Part shown: piece by piece, positions 7,771 through 16,005 of the stretch
Layout: each line of letters opens with the position of its first letter
Position numbering within the stretch: the stretch's first letter is position 1
From: Verrucosispora sp. WMMD573
GTDB lineage: Bacteria; Actinomycetota; Actinomycetes; Mycobacteriales; Micromonosporaceae
Reading direction: 5' to 3'
Assembly (NCBI RefSeq): GCF_027497175.1
Contig: NZ_CP114901.1
Span: forward strand, 4,526,001 to 4,590,000
DNA length: 64,000 nt
Notes under the pieces: model-generated
Told to the model about the DNA's origin: nothing
Seen by the model: the letters and a program-made list of their open reading frames with translations, nothing else
Databases searched by the model: none
Position numbers and translations under genes: made by a program

Positions 7771-8940
7771 TCAGACCTCGGAAAGGCCGACGTAATTCTC
7801 CGCGAGGCTTGTCGCGTACGCCGGGGAGGTGGTGACGTACCGCAGGGCCGCCGACTGGAGTTTCGCCTCGTACGGGTCGTCGGCGTTGAGTCGGTGCAGC
7901 ATCGAGGTCATCCACCAGGAGAACTGCTGTGCCCGCCACACCCGGCGCAGCGCGGTACGCGAGTAGCCGTCCAGCAGGTCGCCGCTGCCGTCGGCGTACC
8001 AGGCGACGAAGGCGTCACCGAGCAACGCGACGTCGGCGAGGGCCAGGTTCATGCCCTTGGCCCCGGTAGGCGGCACGATGTGCACCGCGTCGCCGGCCAG
8101 GTACAGCCGCTGCCACTGCATCGGCTCGACCACCAGGCTGCGCAGCGGAGTGATCGACTTCTCCAGCACCGGCCCCTCGTTGAGCGTCCAGTTCGGCACC
8201 GTCTCCAACCGGGTCCGCAGCTCGGCCCAGATCCGCTCGTCCGGCCAGTCGGCGATGTCCTCTTCGGCCGGCACCTGGAGATACAGCCGGGAGATCTGCG
8301 GCGAGCGCATGCTGTAGAGGGCGAAGCCGCGCTCGTGATGGGCGTAGATCAGCTCCTCCACCGCGGGCGGGGCGGCGGCGAGCACGCCCAGCCAGGCGAA
8401 CGGGTAGGTGCGCTCGTAGGTGGTCAGCAGCCCGTCGGGCACCGTCGGTCGGCTGATCCCGTGGTAGCCGTCGCAACCGACCACGAAGTCGCAGTGCAGC
8501 TCCTCGGCCCGGTCCTGGTGCCGAAAGTGGATCACGGGGGCGGTGTCCAGCCCGGACAGCCGGTCGGCGGGTGCCTCGAACAGGATCGTCCCGCCCGCCG
8601 CCAGCCGGGCGGCGATCATGTCCTTGACCACCTCCTGCTGGCCGTACACGGTGATCGCCCGGCCGGTCAGCTCGGTCATCGGCACCCGGTGCGATTCGCC
8701 GTCGAAGCGCAGCTCGATGCCCTCGTGCCGCATCCCCTCCCGGTCCAGGCGCGCTCCCAGGCCGGTGTCCCGCAGCAGGTCGACCGAACCCTGTTCGAGC
8801 ACGCCCGCGCGTAGCCGCTGCTCCACGTACTCCCGGCTGCGGCTCTCCAGCACCACCGAGTCGATCCCGTGCCGGTGCAGCAGGTGCGACAGCATGAGAC
8901 CGGCCGGTCCCGCTCCGACGATGCCGACCTGGGTGCGCAT
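7771..8940 (-). CDS. pobA: 4-hydroxybenzoate 3-monooxygenase
   Basis: A 389-residue flavoprotein that converts 4-hydroxybenzoate to protocatechuate with NAD(P)H and O2. The dinucleotide fold is V-G-I-V-G-A-G-P-A-G-L at residues 4-14, the second FAD motif is G-D-A-V-H-I-V-P-P-T-G-A-K-G-M-N near residue 285, and the R-A-G-V-L-E-Q-G and G-C-D-G-Y-H-G segments are diagnostic of the PobA subfamily. The start ATG at 8940 has GGAGG 5 nt upstream; another ATG four bases earlier is out of frame. It lies 17 nt behind the aldehyde dehydrogenase on the same strand. Its product feeds the divergent pca operon. Confidence 0.95.
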   Translation of the reverse strand: MRTQVGIVGAGPAGLMLSHLLHRHGIDSVVLESRSREYVEQRLRAGVLEQGSVDLLRDTGLGARLDREGMRHEGIELRFDGESHRVPMTELTGRAITVYGQQEVVKDMIAARLAAGGTILFEAPADRLSGLDTAPVIHFRHQDRAEELHCDFVVGCDGYHGISRPTVPDGLLTTYERTYPFAWLGVLAAAPPAVEELIYAHHERGFALYSMRSPQISRLYLQVPAEEDIADWPDERIWAELRTRLETVPNWTLNEGPVLEKSITPLRSLVVEPMQWQRLYLAGDAVHIVPPTGAKGMNLALADVALLGDAFVAWYADGSGDLLDGYSRTALRRVWRAQQFSWWMTSMLHRLNADDPYEAKLQSAALRYVTTSPAYATSLAENYVGLSEV

Positions 8941-8957
8941 CCATGCCTCCTGGGGGC

Positions 8958-10418
8958 CTAGAAGGGATAGCGGGTGATGTCGCCCTGCACGGTGAGCCAC
9001 TGCGTCTCGGTGAACGCCTCGACGTTGGCCGCCGCACCGCCGAAGCGGGAACCGGTGCCGGACGCGCCGACCCCGCCGAACGGCGCCACCGCCTCGTCGC
9101 TGACGGTCTGGTCGTTGATGTGCACGATGCCGCTGGGAATGCGCTCGGCCAACGCCATCGCCTTCATCACGTCGCGGCTGAGGATGCCGAGCGACAGCCC
9201 GTACTCGCTGGCGCCGGCCAGCGCCGCCGCCTCGTCCAGGTCGCTAAAGGCGAGGACCGGGGCGACCGGGCCGAACACCTCCTGCGCGTACGCCGGGGTG
9301 GTCGGGGTGACATCGGCGAGCACGGTGGGCCGGTAGAACAGCCCCTCGTAGCTGCCACCGGCAGCCAGCCGGGCACCCGCGTCCACGCTCGACGTGACCA
9401 GCGCGTGGATCTTGTCGCGCTGCGCCTCGTCGATGATCGGCCCGAGCGCCACCTGCTCCTTGGCGGGGTCACCGACCGGCAGGCGGTCGGCCTTGGCGGC
9501 CAACTCGGTGACGTACCGTTCGGCGAGGCTCTTGTGCACCAGGTGCCGGCCGGTGGTCATGCAGATCTGCCCCTGGTGCAGGAAGGAACCCCAGGCGCCG
9601 GCCGAGACGGCGAGGTCCAGGTCCGCGTCGTCGAGCACCACCAGCGCCGAGTTGCCACCCAGCTCCAGGTGCGCCCGCTTCAGGTGCCGGGCCGCGGCCT
9701 CACCGACCTTGCGGCCCGCGGCGGACGACCCGGTGAAGCTGATCACCCGTACGCGCGGCTCGGCGACCAGCGCCTCGCCGGTCGCGACGCCGCCCGGCAG
9801 CACGTGCAGCAGGCCCTCGGGCAGCCCCGCCTCCTCGAAGACCCGGGCGATGGACAGCCCACCGCAGACCGCCGTACGCAGGTCCGGCTTGAGCACCACC
9901 GCGTTGCCCAGCGCCAGCGCCGGGGCAACCGAGCGGATCGCCAGGATCAGCGGAGCGTTGAACGGCGAGATGACGCCCACCACGCCGACCGGTAGCCGGC
10001 GGGCCAGGCTCAGTCGGGGCTGGGCGCTCGGGATGATCTCACCGAGCGCCTGCGAGGGCAGCGTGGCTGCCTCGTAGCACTCCTGCGCGGCGGTGCCGGT
10101 CTCCAGGCCGCCCTTCGGCGGGATCGACCCGGACTCGCGGACCACCCAGTCGCCGACCTCGGCGGCGTGCTGCTCCCACAACGCGCCGGCCCGGCGCAGC
10201 ACGGCGGCCCGCTCGGTGTAGCTGGTGGCGGCCCAGGCCCGCTGCGCGGCGGCGGCCCGGATGCTGGCCCGCGCGACGTCGTCGGCGTCGGCCACACCGA
10301 CCTGGCCGATCTCCTCCCCGGTGGCGGGGGCGCGAACGGTGGCGGTGCCGCCGGAGGCCCGCACCCAGCCGTCGCTGTAGATCCGGCCGTGCCAGGTGTC
10401 GGTGTCGAGCAGTGGCAT
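8958..10418 (-). CDS. Benzaldehyde/vanillin-type aldehyde dehydrogenase
   Basis: A 486-residue NAD(P)-dependent aldehyde dehydrogenase. Glu252 (L-E-L-G-G-N) and Cys286 (G-Q-I-C-M-T-T-G) are the general base and nucleophile. The H-Q-G-Q-I-C-M-T block and the P-F-N-A-P-L-I-L strand are typical of benzaldehyde and vanillin dehydrogenases. Placed in front of pobA and divergent from the protocatechuate operon, it probably oxidises an aromatic aldehyde such as 4-hydroxybenzaldehyde or vanillin to the acid. The ATG at 10418 is preceded by AGGAGG at 7-nt spacing; a longer in-frame start is not supported. An inverted repeat at 10538 lies in its promoter region. Confidence 0.9.
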   Translation of the reverse strand: MPLLDTDTWHGRIYSDGWVRASGGTATVRAPATGEEIGQVGVADADDVARASIRAAAAQRAWAATSYTERAAVLRRAGALWEQHAAEVGDWVVRESGSIPPKGGLETGTAAQECYEAATLPSQALGEIIPSAQPRLSLARRLPVGVVGVISPFNAPLILAIRSVAPALALGNAVVLKPDLRTAVCGGLSIARVFEEAGLPEGLLHVLPGGVATGEALVAEPRVRVISFTGSSAAGRKVGEAAARHLKRAHLELGGNSALVVLDDADLDLAVSAGAWGSFLHQGQICMTTGRHLVHKSLAERYVTELAAKADRLPVGDPAKEQVALGPIIDEAQRDKIHALVTSSVDAGARLAAGGSYEGLFYRPTVLADVTPTTPAYAQEVFGPVAPVLAFSDLDEAAALAGASEYGLSLGILSRDVMKAMALAERIPSGIVHINDQTVSDEAVAPFGGVGASGTGSRFGGAAANVEAFTETQWLTVQGDITRYPF

Positions 10419-10537
10419 GGTGATCCTCCTTGCGTCGCAGGTGGGACAGCCACGGGCGGTGACCAGCGGGGTGGTTCCGGCCACGCCTGGTACGTGCGAC
10501 GGCCCGGCGGTAGCCAGGGCCGACTACACACGTCGCA

Positions 10538-10554
10538 TGTTCGCCTGCCGAACA
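10538..10554. promoter_or_regulatory. IclR-type operator 1 (pob side)
   Basis: TGTTCG-CCTGC-CGAACA, a perfect inverted repeat 120 bp before the leftward aldehyde dehydrogenase/pobA unit. A 14-of-17 match to it lies at 10706-10722 in front of pcaI. The half-site resembles GTTCG-type boxes of IclR-family aromatic regulators such as PcaR and PcaU. The likely ligand-sensing regulator is the IclR protein at 16382-17170. Confidence 0.7.
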
Positions 10555-10660
10555 AGCGTTCTCATCAAGGACATTTGCACGGGACTCGGCTCGCGTCAAC
10601 GGATCACCGCAACATTTCTGCGGCAGGTCGGACCGGTTGATCCGGCCGGCCGGGAGCGCG

Positions 10661-10690
10661 TTGACGAACGTCGTCGACTCCGATTACGTT
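10661..10690 (+). promoter_or_regulatory. Candidate promoter of the pca operon
   Basis: TTGACG (10661-10666), an 18-nt spacer and TACGTT (10685-10690) fit a housekeeping-type promoter. Transcription would begin near 10697, just before operator 2. The 340-nt region between the two divergent units (10419-10761) otherwise holds only operator 1. Confidence 0.6.
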
Positions 10691-10705
10691 CGAGATAAGT
10701 ACGCC

Positions 10706-10722
10706 GGTCCGCATGCCGAACA
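10706..10722. promoter_or_regulatory. IclR-type operator 2 (pca side)
   Basis: GGTCCGCATGCCGAACA, matching operator 1 at 14 of 17 positions with a conserved right half CCGAACA. It begins about 9 nt downstream of the predicted start of transcription, a position suited to repression. Confidence 0.65.
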
Positions 10723-10761
10723 GCGGTCGGTGGGTGCGTGACACAGGAGGCAGGGAGGCCC

Positions 10762-11580
10762 ATGGCGAAGCTCGTCCCGCTGGCCGACGGCATCGCAGAG
10801 CTGGTCCGCGACGGGGACACGGTGGCGCTGGAGGGATTCACCCACCTGATCCCGTTCGCCGCCGGCCACGAGATCATCCGGCAGGAGCGGCGCGACCTGA
10901 CCTTGGTGCGGATGACCCCCGACGTCATCTACGACCAGCTCATCGGTGCCGGCTGTGCCCGCCGCCTGGTGTTCTCCTGGGGCGGCAACCCCGGCGTCGG
11001 GTCGCTGCACCGCTTCCGCGACGCCGTGCAGAACTCCTGGCCCGTCCCGCTTGAGCTGGAGGAACACAGCCACGCCGGGATGGCCAACCGCTACGTCGCC
11101 GGTGCCTCCGGCCTGCCGTTCGCCGTGCTACGCGGCTACACCGGCACCGACCTGCCCCGGCACACCAGAAACATCCGCAGCATCGACTGCCCGTTCACCG
11201 GGGAGACGCTGACCGCGGTCCCCGCGCTCAACCCCGACGTGACAGTGGTGCACGCCCAGCGCGCCGACCGCGCCGGCAACGTGCAGATGTGGGGCATCAC
11301 CGGCGTGCAGAAGGAGGCGGTGCTGGCCGCCCGCCGGTCCCTGGTCACCGTCGAGGAGATCGTCGACGAGTTGACCCCGGTGCCCGGTCAGGTGGTGCTA
11401 CCCGGCTGGGTGATCACCGCCGTGGCGCACGTCCCCGGGGGTGCCCATCCCTCGTACGCGCAGGGCTACTCGGTGCGGGACAACGCCTGCTACGTCGCCT
11501 GGGACGAGATCAGCCGGGACCGTGCCACCTTCCAGGACTGGATCGAACGGCAGGTCCAGAACGCGGGGGCGAAGGCATGA
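10762..11580 (+). CDS. pcaI: 3-oxoadipate CoA-transferase, subunit A
   Basis: A 272-residue alpha subunit of the transferase that moves CoA from succinyl-CoA to 3-oxoadipate. It shows the family-I CoA-transferase fold: L-A-D-G-I-A-E-L-V-R-D-G-D-T-V, E-G-F-T-H-L-I-P-F, F-S-W-G-G-N-P-G-V-G-S-L and H-A-Q-R-A-D-R-A-G-N-V. The ATG at 10762 has GGAGG and GGGAGG upstream; an in-frame GTG at 10738 overlaps no clear ribosome site. It is the first gene of the pca operon, followed by the beta subunit after a 76-nt gap. Confidence 0.9.
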   Translation: MAKLVPLADGIAELVRDGDTVALEGFTHLIPFAAGHEIIRQERRDLTLVRMTPDVIYDQLIGAGCARRLVFSWGGNPGVGSLHRFRDAVQNSWPVPLELEEHSHAGMANRYVAGASGLPFAVLRGYTGTDLPRHTRNIRSIDCPFTGETLTAVPALNPDVTVVHAQRADRAGNVQMWGITGVQKEAVLAARRSLVTVEEIVDELTPVPGQVVLPGWVITAVAHVPGGAHPSYAQGYSVRDNACYVAWDEISRDRATFQDWIERQVQNAGAKA

Positions 11581-11656
11581 GCGAGCGTCAGCGAGCGAAT
11601 CATCAACTCAGTGCGTCGGTGCCTCATGTCGGCCCGCAGCGCAGCGGAGGGCCGGC
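11581..11656 (+). other. Intergenic repeat-like element between pcaI and pcaJ
   Basis: The gap repeats GCGAGCG and AGCGAGCG in close succession, followed by a GC-rich stretch with GGCCC and GGGCC ends. In an operon with otherwise overlapping genes this 76-nt insert is unusual. The right part supplies the GGAGG ribosome site of pcaJ. It looks like a small dispersed intergenic element, but only one copy is seen here. Confidence 0.4.
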
Positions 11657-12421
11657 ATGAGTCAGTACACCGCCGACGAGATGATGACAGTGGCGGCGGC
11701 CCGGCAACTGCGCGACGGCACCGCCTGCTTCGTCGGGATCGGCCTGCCCAGCACCGCGGCGAACCTGGCCCGCGCCACCCACGCGCCCGACCTGGTGCTG
11801 ATCTACGAGTCCGGCTGTCTCGGCGCCAAACCCGATCGGCTGCCGCTCTCCATCGGTGACGGCGTGCTCGCCGACACCGCCGACGCGGTGATCCCGGTGC
11901 CCGAGGTGTTCAACTACTGGCTGCAACCCGGGCGCGTTGACGTCGGGTTCCTCGGCGCCGCGCAGCTCGACCGGTACGGCAACATCAACACCACGGTCAT
12001 CGGTGGCGACTACACCGACCCGAAGGTGCGCCTGCCCGGTGCCGGTGGCGCTCCCGAGATCGCCGCCTCCTGCGGCGAGGTGGTGGTGATCGTCCGGCAG
12101 AGCCGGCGTACCTTCACCGAGCGCGTCGACTTCGTCACCTCGGTCGGCTACGGCGGCGGCCCCGGCGACCGGGCACGGCTCGGTCTACGCGGCGGTGGAC
12201 CCCGCACCGTCATCACCGACCTCGGCGTCCTTGAGGCCGACCCGGACAGCTGCGAACTCACCCTCACCCGGCTGCACCCGGGCGTCACCGTCGAGCGGGT
12301 CCGCGAGGCCACCGGCTGGCCGCTCGCCGTCGCCGGCGACCTGAGCACCAACGAGCCACCGACCGCCGAGGAACTCACCGTGCTGCGCGCCCTCGAAGCG
12401 ACAATGCGGGCGGCGGCATGA
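11657..12421 (+). CDS. pcaJ: 3-oxoadipate CoA-transferase, subunit B
   Basis: A 254-residue beta subunit of the CoA-transferase. Glu51 in I-Y-E-S-G is the residue that forms the gamma-glutamyl-CoA thioester. G-I-G-L-P at residues 27-31 and the G-G-D-Y-T-D-P-K-V-R-L-P-G-A-G-G-A loop are family signatures. The ATG at 11657 has GGAGG 6 nt upstream. Together with pcaI it makes 3-oxoadipyl-CoA. The thiolase PcaF that would cleave this product is not encoded in the window, so it must be supplied elsewhere. Confidence 0.93.
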   Translation: MSQYTADEMMTVAAARQLRDGTACFVGIGLPSTAANLARATHAPDLVLIYESGCLGAKPDRLPLSIGDGVLADTADAVIPVPEVFNYWLQPGRVDVGFLGAAQLDRYGNINTTVIGGDYTDPKVRLPGAGGAPEIAASCGEVVVIVRQSRRTFTERVDFVTSVGYGGGPGDRARLGLRGGGPRTVITDLGVLEADPDSCELTLTRLHPGVTVERVREATGWPLAVAGDLSTNEPPTAEELTVLRALEATMRAAA

Positions 12422-12527
12422 CCGGCCAGCCTCAGCCCGAACCGCCGGGCGGTGCGGTCGTCGGCGGGCACCCGCTCGAATCCTTCGGGTCGCGGATACT
12501 CGGATCTACTGAAGGGGAGGAGCGGCC

Positions 12528-13268
12528 TTGACCCAGGACGCCGAGCGGAAAATGATCCTGCCGAGCTACCGGCGCGACGACGTCGACGCTCACCCGCCGC
12601 TGCTCAGTGCGGGCTATTTGTCCACGGTGGGGCGGGCACCGCAGCAGCCGCTCACCTACCTGCCGCAGCGGCTCACCGAGGTGACCGGCCCACTGCTGGG
12701 CGAGGGCCGCATCGGCGAACTTGACCACGACCTGACCCGCCAGCACGACGGGGAGCCCCTCGGGCAGCGGATCATCGTGCACGGCCGGGTCCTCGACGGT
12801 GACGGCCGCGTGGTGCCGTACACCCTCGTCGAGATCTGGCAGGCCAACGCCGCCGGCCGCTACCGGCACGCCGCCGACACCTGGCCGGCGCCGCTGGACC
12901 CGAACTTCACCGGCGTCGGACGCGCCCTGACCGACGCGGACGGCCGCTACCGCTTCGTCACCGTGCAGCCCGGCGCCTACCCGTGGCGCAACCACGACAA
13001 CGCCTGGCGGCCCGCGCACATCCACTTCTCCCTCTTCGGCCGCGCCTTCACCCAGCGTCTGGTGACCCAGATGTACTTCCCCGGCGACCCGCTGTTCTTC
13101 CAGGACCCGATCTTCAACTCGGTCCGCGACGAGCGGGCCCGCCAACGGATGGTGGCCCGCTACGACCACACCGCCACCCGCCCCGAGTGGGCGCTGGCCT
13201 ACGAGTTCGACATCGTGCTGCGGGGCCGGGCGGCCACCGTGTTCGAGGACGAGGACGACGATGAGTGA
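12528..13268 (+). CDS. pcaH: Protocatechuate 3,4-dioxygenase, beta subunit
   Basis: A 246-residue iron-bearing subunit of the intradiol dioxygenase that opens protocatechuate to 3-carboxy-cis,cis-muconate. The four Fe(III) ligands are visible as Tyr112 (A-A-G-R-Y-R-H), Tyr151 (G-A-Y-P-W-R) and His164/His166 (R-P-A-H-I-H-F). The start is a rare TTG at 12528 with GGGGAGGAG 6 nt upstream; no better start lies nearby. The N-terminal extension with the dimer-forming region is present. Its end overlaps the alpha subunit start by 8 nt, and the acidic tail E-D-E-D-D-D-E comes from that overlap. Confidence 0.95.
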   Translation: MTQDAERKMILPSYRRDDVDAHPPLLSAGYLSTVGRAPQQPLTYLPQRLTEVTGPLLGEGRIGELDHDLTRQHDGEPLGQRIIVHGRVLDGDGRVVPYTLVEIWQANAAGRYRHAADTWPAPLDPNFTGVGRALTDADGRYRFVTVQPGAYPWRNHDNAWRPAHIHFSLFGRAFTQRLVTQMYFPGDPLFFQDPIFNSVRDERARQRMVARYDHTATRPEWALAYEFDIVLRGRAATVFEDEDDDE

Positions 13269-13830
13269 GCCCCTGGGCGTCACGCCCGCCCAGACCGTCG
13301 GGCCGTACCTGCACATCGGCCTGCGTTGGCCCGACGGGCCGTACGTGGTCCCGGAGGGCACGCCCGGGGCGTTCTGGCTGCGGGGCCGGATCGTCGACGG
13401 CACCGGCGCGGCAGTGGTCGACGCGATGGTGGAGAGCTGGCAGGCCGATCCCGACGGGCGTTTCGACCATCCCGACGATCCGCGTGGCGCCCGGCCATCG
13501 TCGGTCCCCGGCTTCCGGGGTTTCGGCCGGGCCGAGACCGACACCGAGGGCCGGTACGCGTTGCACACCGTCAAGCCGGGGCCGCTGCCCACCTTCGACG
13601 GCGACACCGAGGCACCGCACCTGACGCTGTCGGTGTTCGGGCGGGGGCTGCTGCACCGTCTCGTCACCCGGGTCTACTTTCCCGGCGAGGCGGCCAACGC
13701 CAGCGACCCGGTGCTGCGTACCGTCGACCCGCAGCGTCGTGACACGCTGCTGGCCCGGCCGGCCACGGACGGGTTCCAGTTCGACATCCGCCTTCAGGGA
13801 GAGCATGAGACCGTCTTCTTCGCCGTCTGA
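13261..13830 (+). CDS. pcaG: Protocatechuate 3,4-dioxygenase, alpha subunit
   Basis: A 189-residue subunit with the same beta-sandwich fold as PcaH but without the iron ligands. It begins T-P-A-Q-T-V-G-P-Y, the hallmark of alpha subunits, and contains G-R-I-V-D-G-T-G-A-A-V-V-D-A-M-V-E-S-W-Q-A-D. The corresponding iron-ligand strand reads A-P-H-L-T-L-S-V-F. It pairs with PcaH to build the active site, where it helps bind the carboxylate of the substrate. The start overlaps pcaH by 8 nt. Confidence 0.94.
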   Translation: MSEPLGVTPAQTVGPYLHIGLRWPDGPYVVPEGTPGAFWLRGRIVDGTGAAVVDAMVESWQADPDGRFDHPDDPRGARPSSVPGFRGFGRAETDTEGRYALHTVKPGPLPTFDGDTEAPHLTLSVFGRGLLHRLVTRVYFPGEAANASDPVLRTVDPQRRDTLLARPATDGFQFDIRLQGEHETVFFAV

Positions 13831-15229
13831 GGCACTGCTGCGCGGGCTCTCCGGCACACCCGAGGTCGACGCCGAACTCGGCGACCACGCCCTGCTGCGG
13901 GCGCTGCTGGACGCCGAGGCGGCCCTGGCCCGGGCCGGCGCCGACGTCGGGCTGCTGCCCGCACCGGCCGCCGACGAGATCGTCCGCCAGTGCCGCGCCG
14001 AGCGGTACGACCCGGCCGCCCTCGGTGCCGCGGCCGAGGCGGCCGGCAACCCCGTCGTCCCGCTGGTGCGGGAGCTGACCGCTGCGGTCGCCGAGCCGGC
14101 CCGGCCCTGGGTGCACCACGGTGCCACCAGCCAGGACGTGCTCGACACGGCCCTGTCGCTGGTGGCGGCCCGGGCCGCCGAGCCGCTGCTGCGGCACCTC
14201 GCCGACGCCGCCGACGCCGCCGCCGCGCTGGCCCGGAGCCACCGCGACACCCTGATGCCCGCCCGTACCCTCGGCCAGCAGGCCGCACCGACCACCTTCG
14301 GGCTCAAGGCAGCCGGCTGGCTGGTCGGCCTGGTCGAGGCGGGCAGCCGGCTGGCCAGGGCGCGTGCCGGTCTGCCCGCGCAGCTCGGCGGGGCGGTCGG
14401 CACCCTCGCCGCCTACGGCACGGCCGGGCCGGAGATGGTCGACCGGTTCGCCGCGCGACTGGGCCTGGCCGCGAGCCCGCTGCCCTGGCACACCCGTCGT
14501 CAGCCCCTGCTCGACCTGGCCGCGGCCCTCGGCGGGCTGCTCGCCGCCACCGGCAAGATCGCCCTCGACGTGGGCCTGCTCGCGCAGACCGAGGTCGGCG
14601 AGGTGGTCGAGGGGGGCGTGGAGCGGGGCGGCTCGTCGGCGATGCCGCACAAGCGGAACCCGGTGGACTCGGTGCTGGTCTGCGCCGCGGCTCGGCGTGG
14701 CCCCGGGCTCGTCGGCACGCTGTTCGCCGCCGCCGGCCAGGAACACGAGCGGGCCGCCGGTGGCTGGCACGCCGAGTGGGAACCCCTGCTCGACCTGACG
14801 CACCTCGCCGGCGGGGCCGCCGCGCGTACCGCGCGGATGCTCGCCGGTCTCGACGTACGTCCGCAGCGGATGCGGGCCAACCTGGACGCCGCCGGCGGTC
14901 TGCTGCTCGCCGAGGCGGTCGCCGCCCGGCTGGCACCGGCCCTGGGCCGGGCCGCCGCCCACGACCTGGTCCGCCGCGCCGCCGGCCGCCCCGACTTCCG
15001 GGCAGCGCTGCTGGCCGAGGCGGAACTGCGCGCCCACCTGTCCGTGGCGGACGTCGACGCCGCCCTCGACCCGGCCGGTTGGCTCGGCAGCACCGGTCAG
15101 CTGATCGACCGCGCCCTCGACCTGCACCGCGCGGCGATCCGAGGCCCGAGCGCGACCGCCGGACCGCACCGCGAGGCGTGGCACGGCCCGACCGCGACCG
15201 CCGGACCGCACCGCGAGACGCAGCCGTGA
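13805..15229 (+). CDS. pcaB: 3-carboxy-cis,cis-muconate cycloisomerase
   Basis: A 474-residue member of the fumarase/aspartase superfamily that closes 3-carboxymuconate to 4-carboxymuconolactone. The superfamily signature G-S-S-A-M-P-H-K-R-N-P is near residue 280, and H-H-G-A-T-S-Q-D-V near residue 102 is the second conserved region. The ATG at 13805 has GGGAG upstream and overlaps the end of pcaG by 26 nt. The last 30 residues are odd: a 14-residue unit (G-P-S/T-A-T-A-G-P-H-R-E) occurs twice, encoded by a 42-bp tandem duplication. This tail lies beyond the conserved fold and reaches the pcaD start. Confidence 0.93.
   Translation: MRPSSSPSEALLRGLSGTPEVDAELGDHALLRALLDAEAALARAGADVGLLPAPAADEIVRQCRAERYDPAALGAAAEAAGNPVVPLVRELTAAVAEPARPWVHHGATSQDVLDTALSLVAARAAEPLLRHLADAADAAAALARSHRDTLMPARTLGQQAAPTTFGLKAAGWLVGLVEAGSRLARARAGLPAQLGGAVGTLAAYGTAGPEMVDRFAARLGLAASPLPWHTRRQPLLDLAAALGGLLAATGKIALDVGLLAQTEVGEVVEGGVERGGSSAMPHKRNPVDSVLVCAAARRGPGLVGTLFAAAGQEHERAAGGWHAEWEPLLDLTHLAGGAAARTARMLAGLDVRPQRMRANLDAAGGLLLAEAVAARLAPALGRAAAHDLVRRAAGRPDFRAALLAEAELRAHLSVADVDAALDPAGWLGSTGQLIDRALDLHRAAIRGPSATAGPHREAWHGPTATAGPHRETQP
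15144..15217 (+). repeat. Tandem 42-bp repeat at the end of pcaB
   Basis: Positions 15144-15175 and 15186-15217 match at 31 of 32 bases, with a period of 42 bp (14 codons). The duplication stays in frame and makes a repeated, Arg/His/Pro-rich tail on PcaB. Confidence 0.85.
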
Positions 15230-16005
15230 CCGGCGCGCTGCACTACGCCGTCGACGGCCCGCCGGACGCGCCGGTGCTGCTGCTCGGCAGCTCCCTGGGC
15301 ACCACCGGCGCGATGTGGCAGCCGCAGGTGGCGACGCTGGCGGAGCGGTACCGCGTGGTCCGCTACGACCATCTCGGCCACGGCGGTTCGGCGGTGCCGG
15401 CCGGGCCGTACACCATCGACCTGCTCGGCCGGAAGGTGCTACGGCTGCTGGACGACCTGGTCGTGACCCGGGTCCACTATGCCGGGCTCTCCCTCGGCGG
15501 GATGGTCGGCATGTGGCTGGCCGCGCACGCCCCCGAGCGGATCGACCGCCTCGCCCTGCTGTGCACCTCCGCACTGCTCGGGCCGGCGGACGGCTGGCGG
15601 GCTCGGGCCGCCGCCGTCCGTGCCGGTCGGCTGGACAGCATCGCCGACGCGATCGTCGAGCGCTGGTTCACCCCCGCCTTCGCCGCGACCCACCCGGACA
15701 CCGTCGCCGCCTACCGGGACATGCTGGTCAGCACGCCCGCCGCCGGGTACGCCGGCTGCTGCGCGGCCATCGCCGCGATGGACCTGCGGCCGGACCTGGC
15801 CGCGATACGGGCCTCGACGCTTGTGGTCGGCGCGGCCGACGATCCGGCGACCCCGCCGGAGCAGGCGGCCGCCATCGCCGAGCGGATCCCGTCGGCCCGC
15901 CTGGTGGTGCTCGACGGCGCGGCGCACCTGGCGAACGTCGAGCAACCCGAGGCGGTAACCCGACTGCTCGTGGACCACCTCGACCCGAAAGGCGCGGTGA
16001 GCTGA
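15226..16005 (+). CDS. pcaD: 3-oxoadipate enol-lactonase
   Basis: A 259-residue alpha/beta hydrolase that opens 3-oxoadipate enol-lactone. The nucleophile elbow is G-L-S-L-G-G near residue 88, the oxyanion region is L-G-S-S-L-G-T-T-G-A-M-W, and the catalytic His is in G-A-A-H-L-A-N-V-E-Q-P near residue 235. The GTG at 15226 overlaps the pcaB stop (GTGA); there is no separate ribosome site, so translation is coupled. In Streptomyces the lactonase and the decarboxylase are often fused as PcaL; here they are separate but overlap by one base. Confidence 0.93.
   Translation: MTGALHYAVDGPPDAPVLLLGSSLGTTGAMWQPQVATLAERYRVVRYDHLGHGGSAVPAGPYTIDLLGRKVLRLLDDLVVTRVHYAGLSLGGMVGMWLAAHAPERIDRLALLCTSALLGPADGWRARAAAVRAGRLDSIADAIVERWFTPAFAATHPDTVAAYRDMLVSTPAAGYAGCCAAIAAMDLRPDLAAIRASTLVVGAADDPATPPEQAAAIAERIPSARLVVLDGAAHLANVEQPEAVTRLLVDHLDPKGAVS

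Noticed and set aside
7559..7939. N-terminal extension of the beta-helix gene
   Set aside because: The open frame continues upstream, but it would bury the signal peptide and cross the LacI-type palindrome and promoter region; GGGAAGGAC supports the start at 7558.
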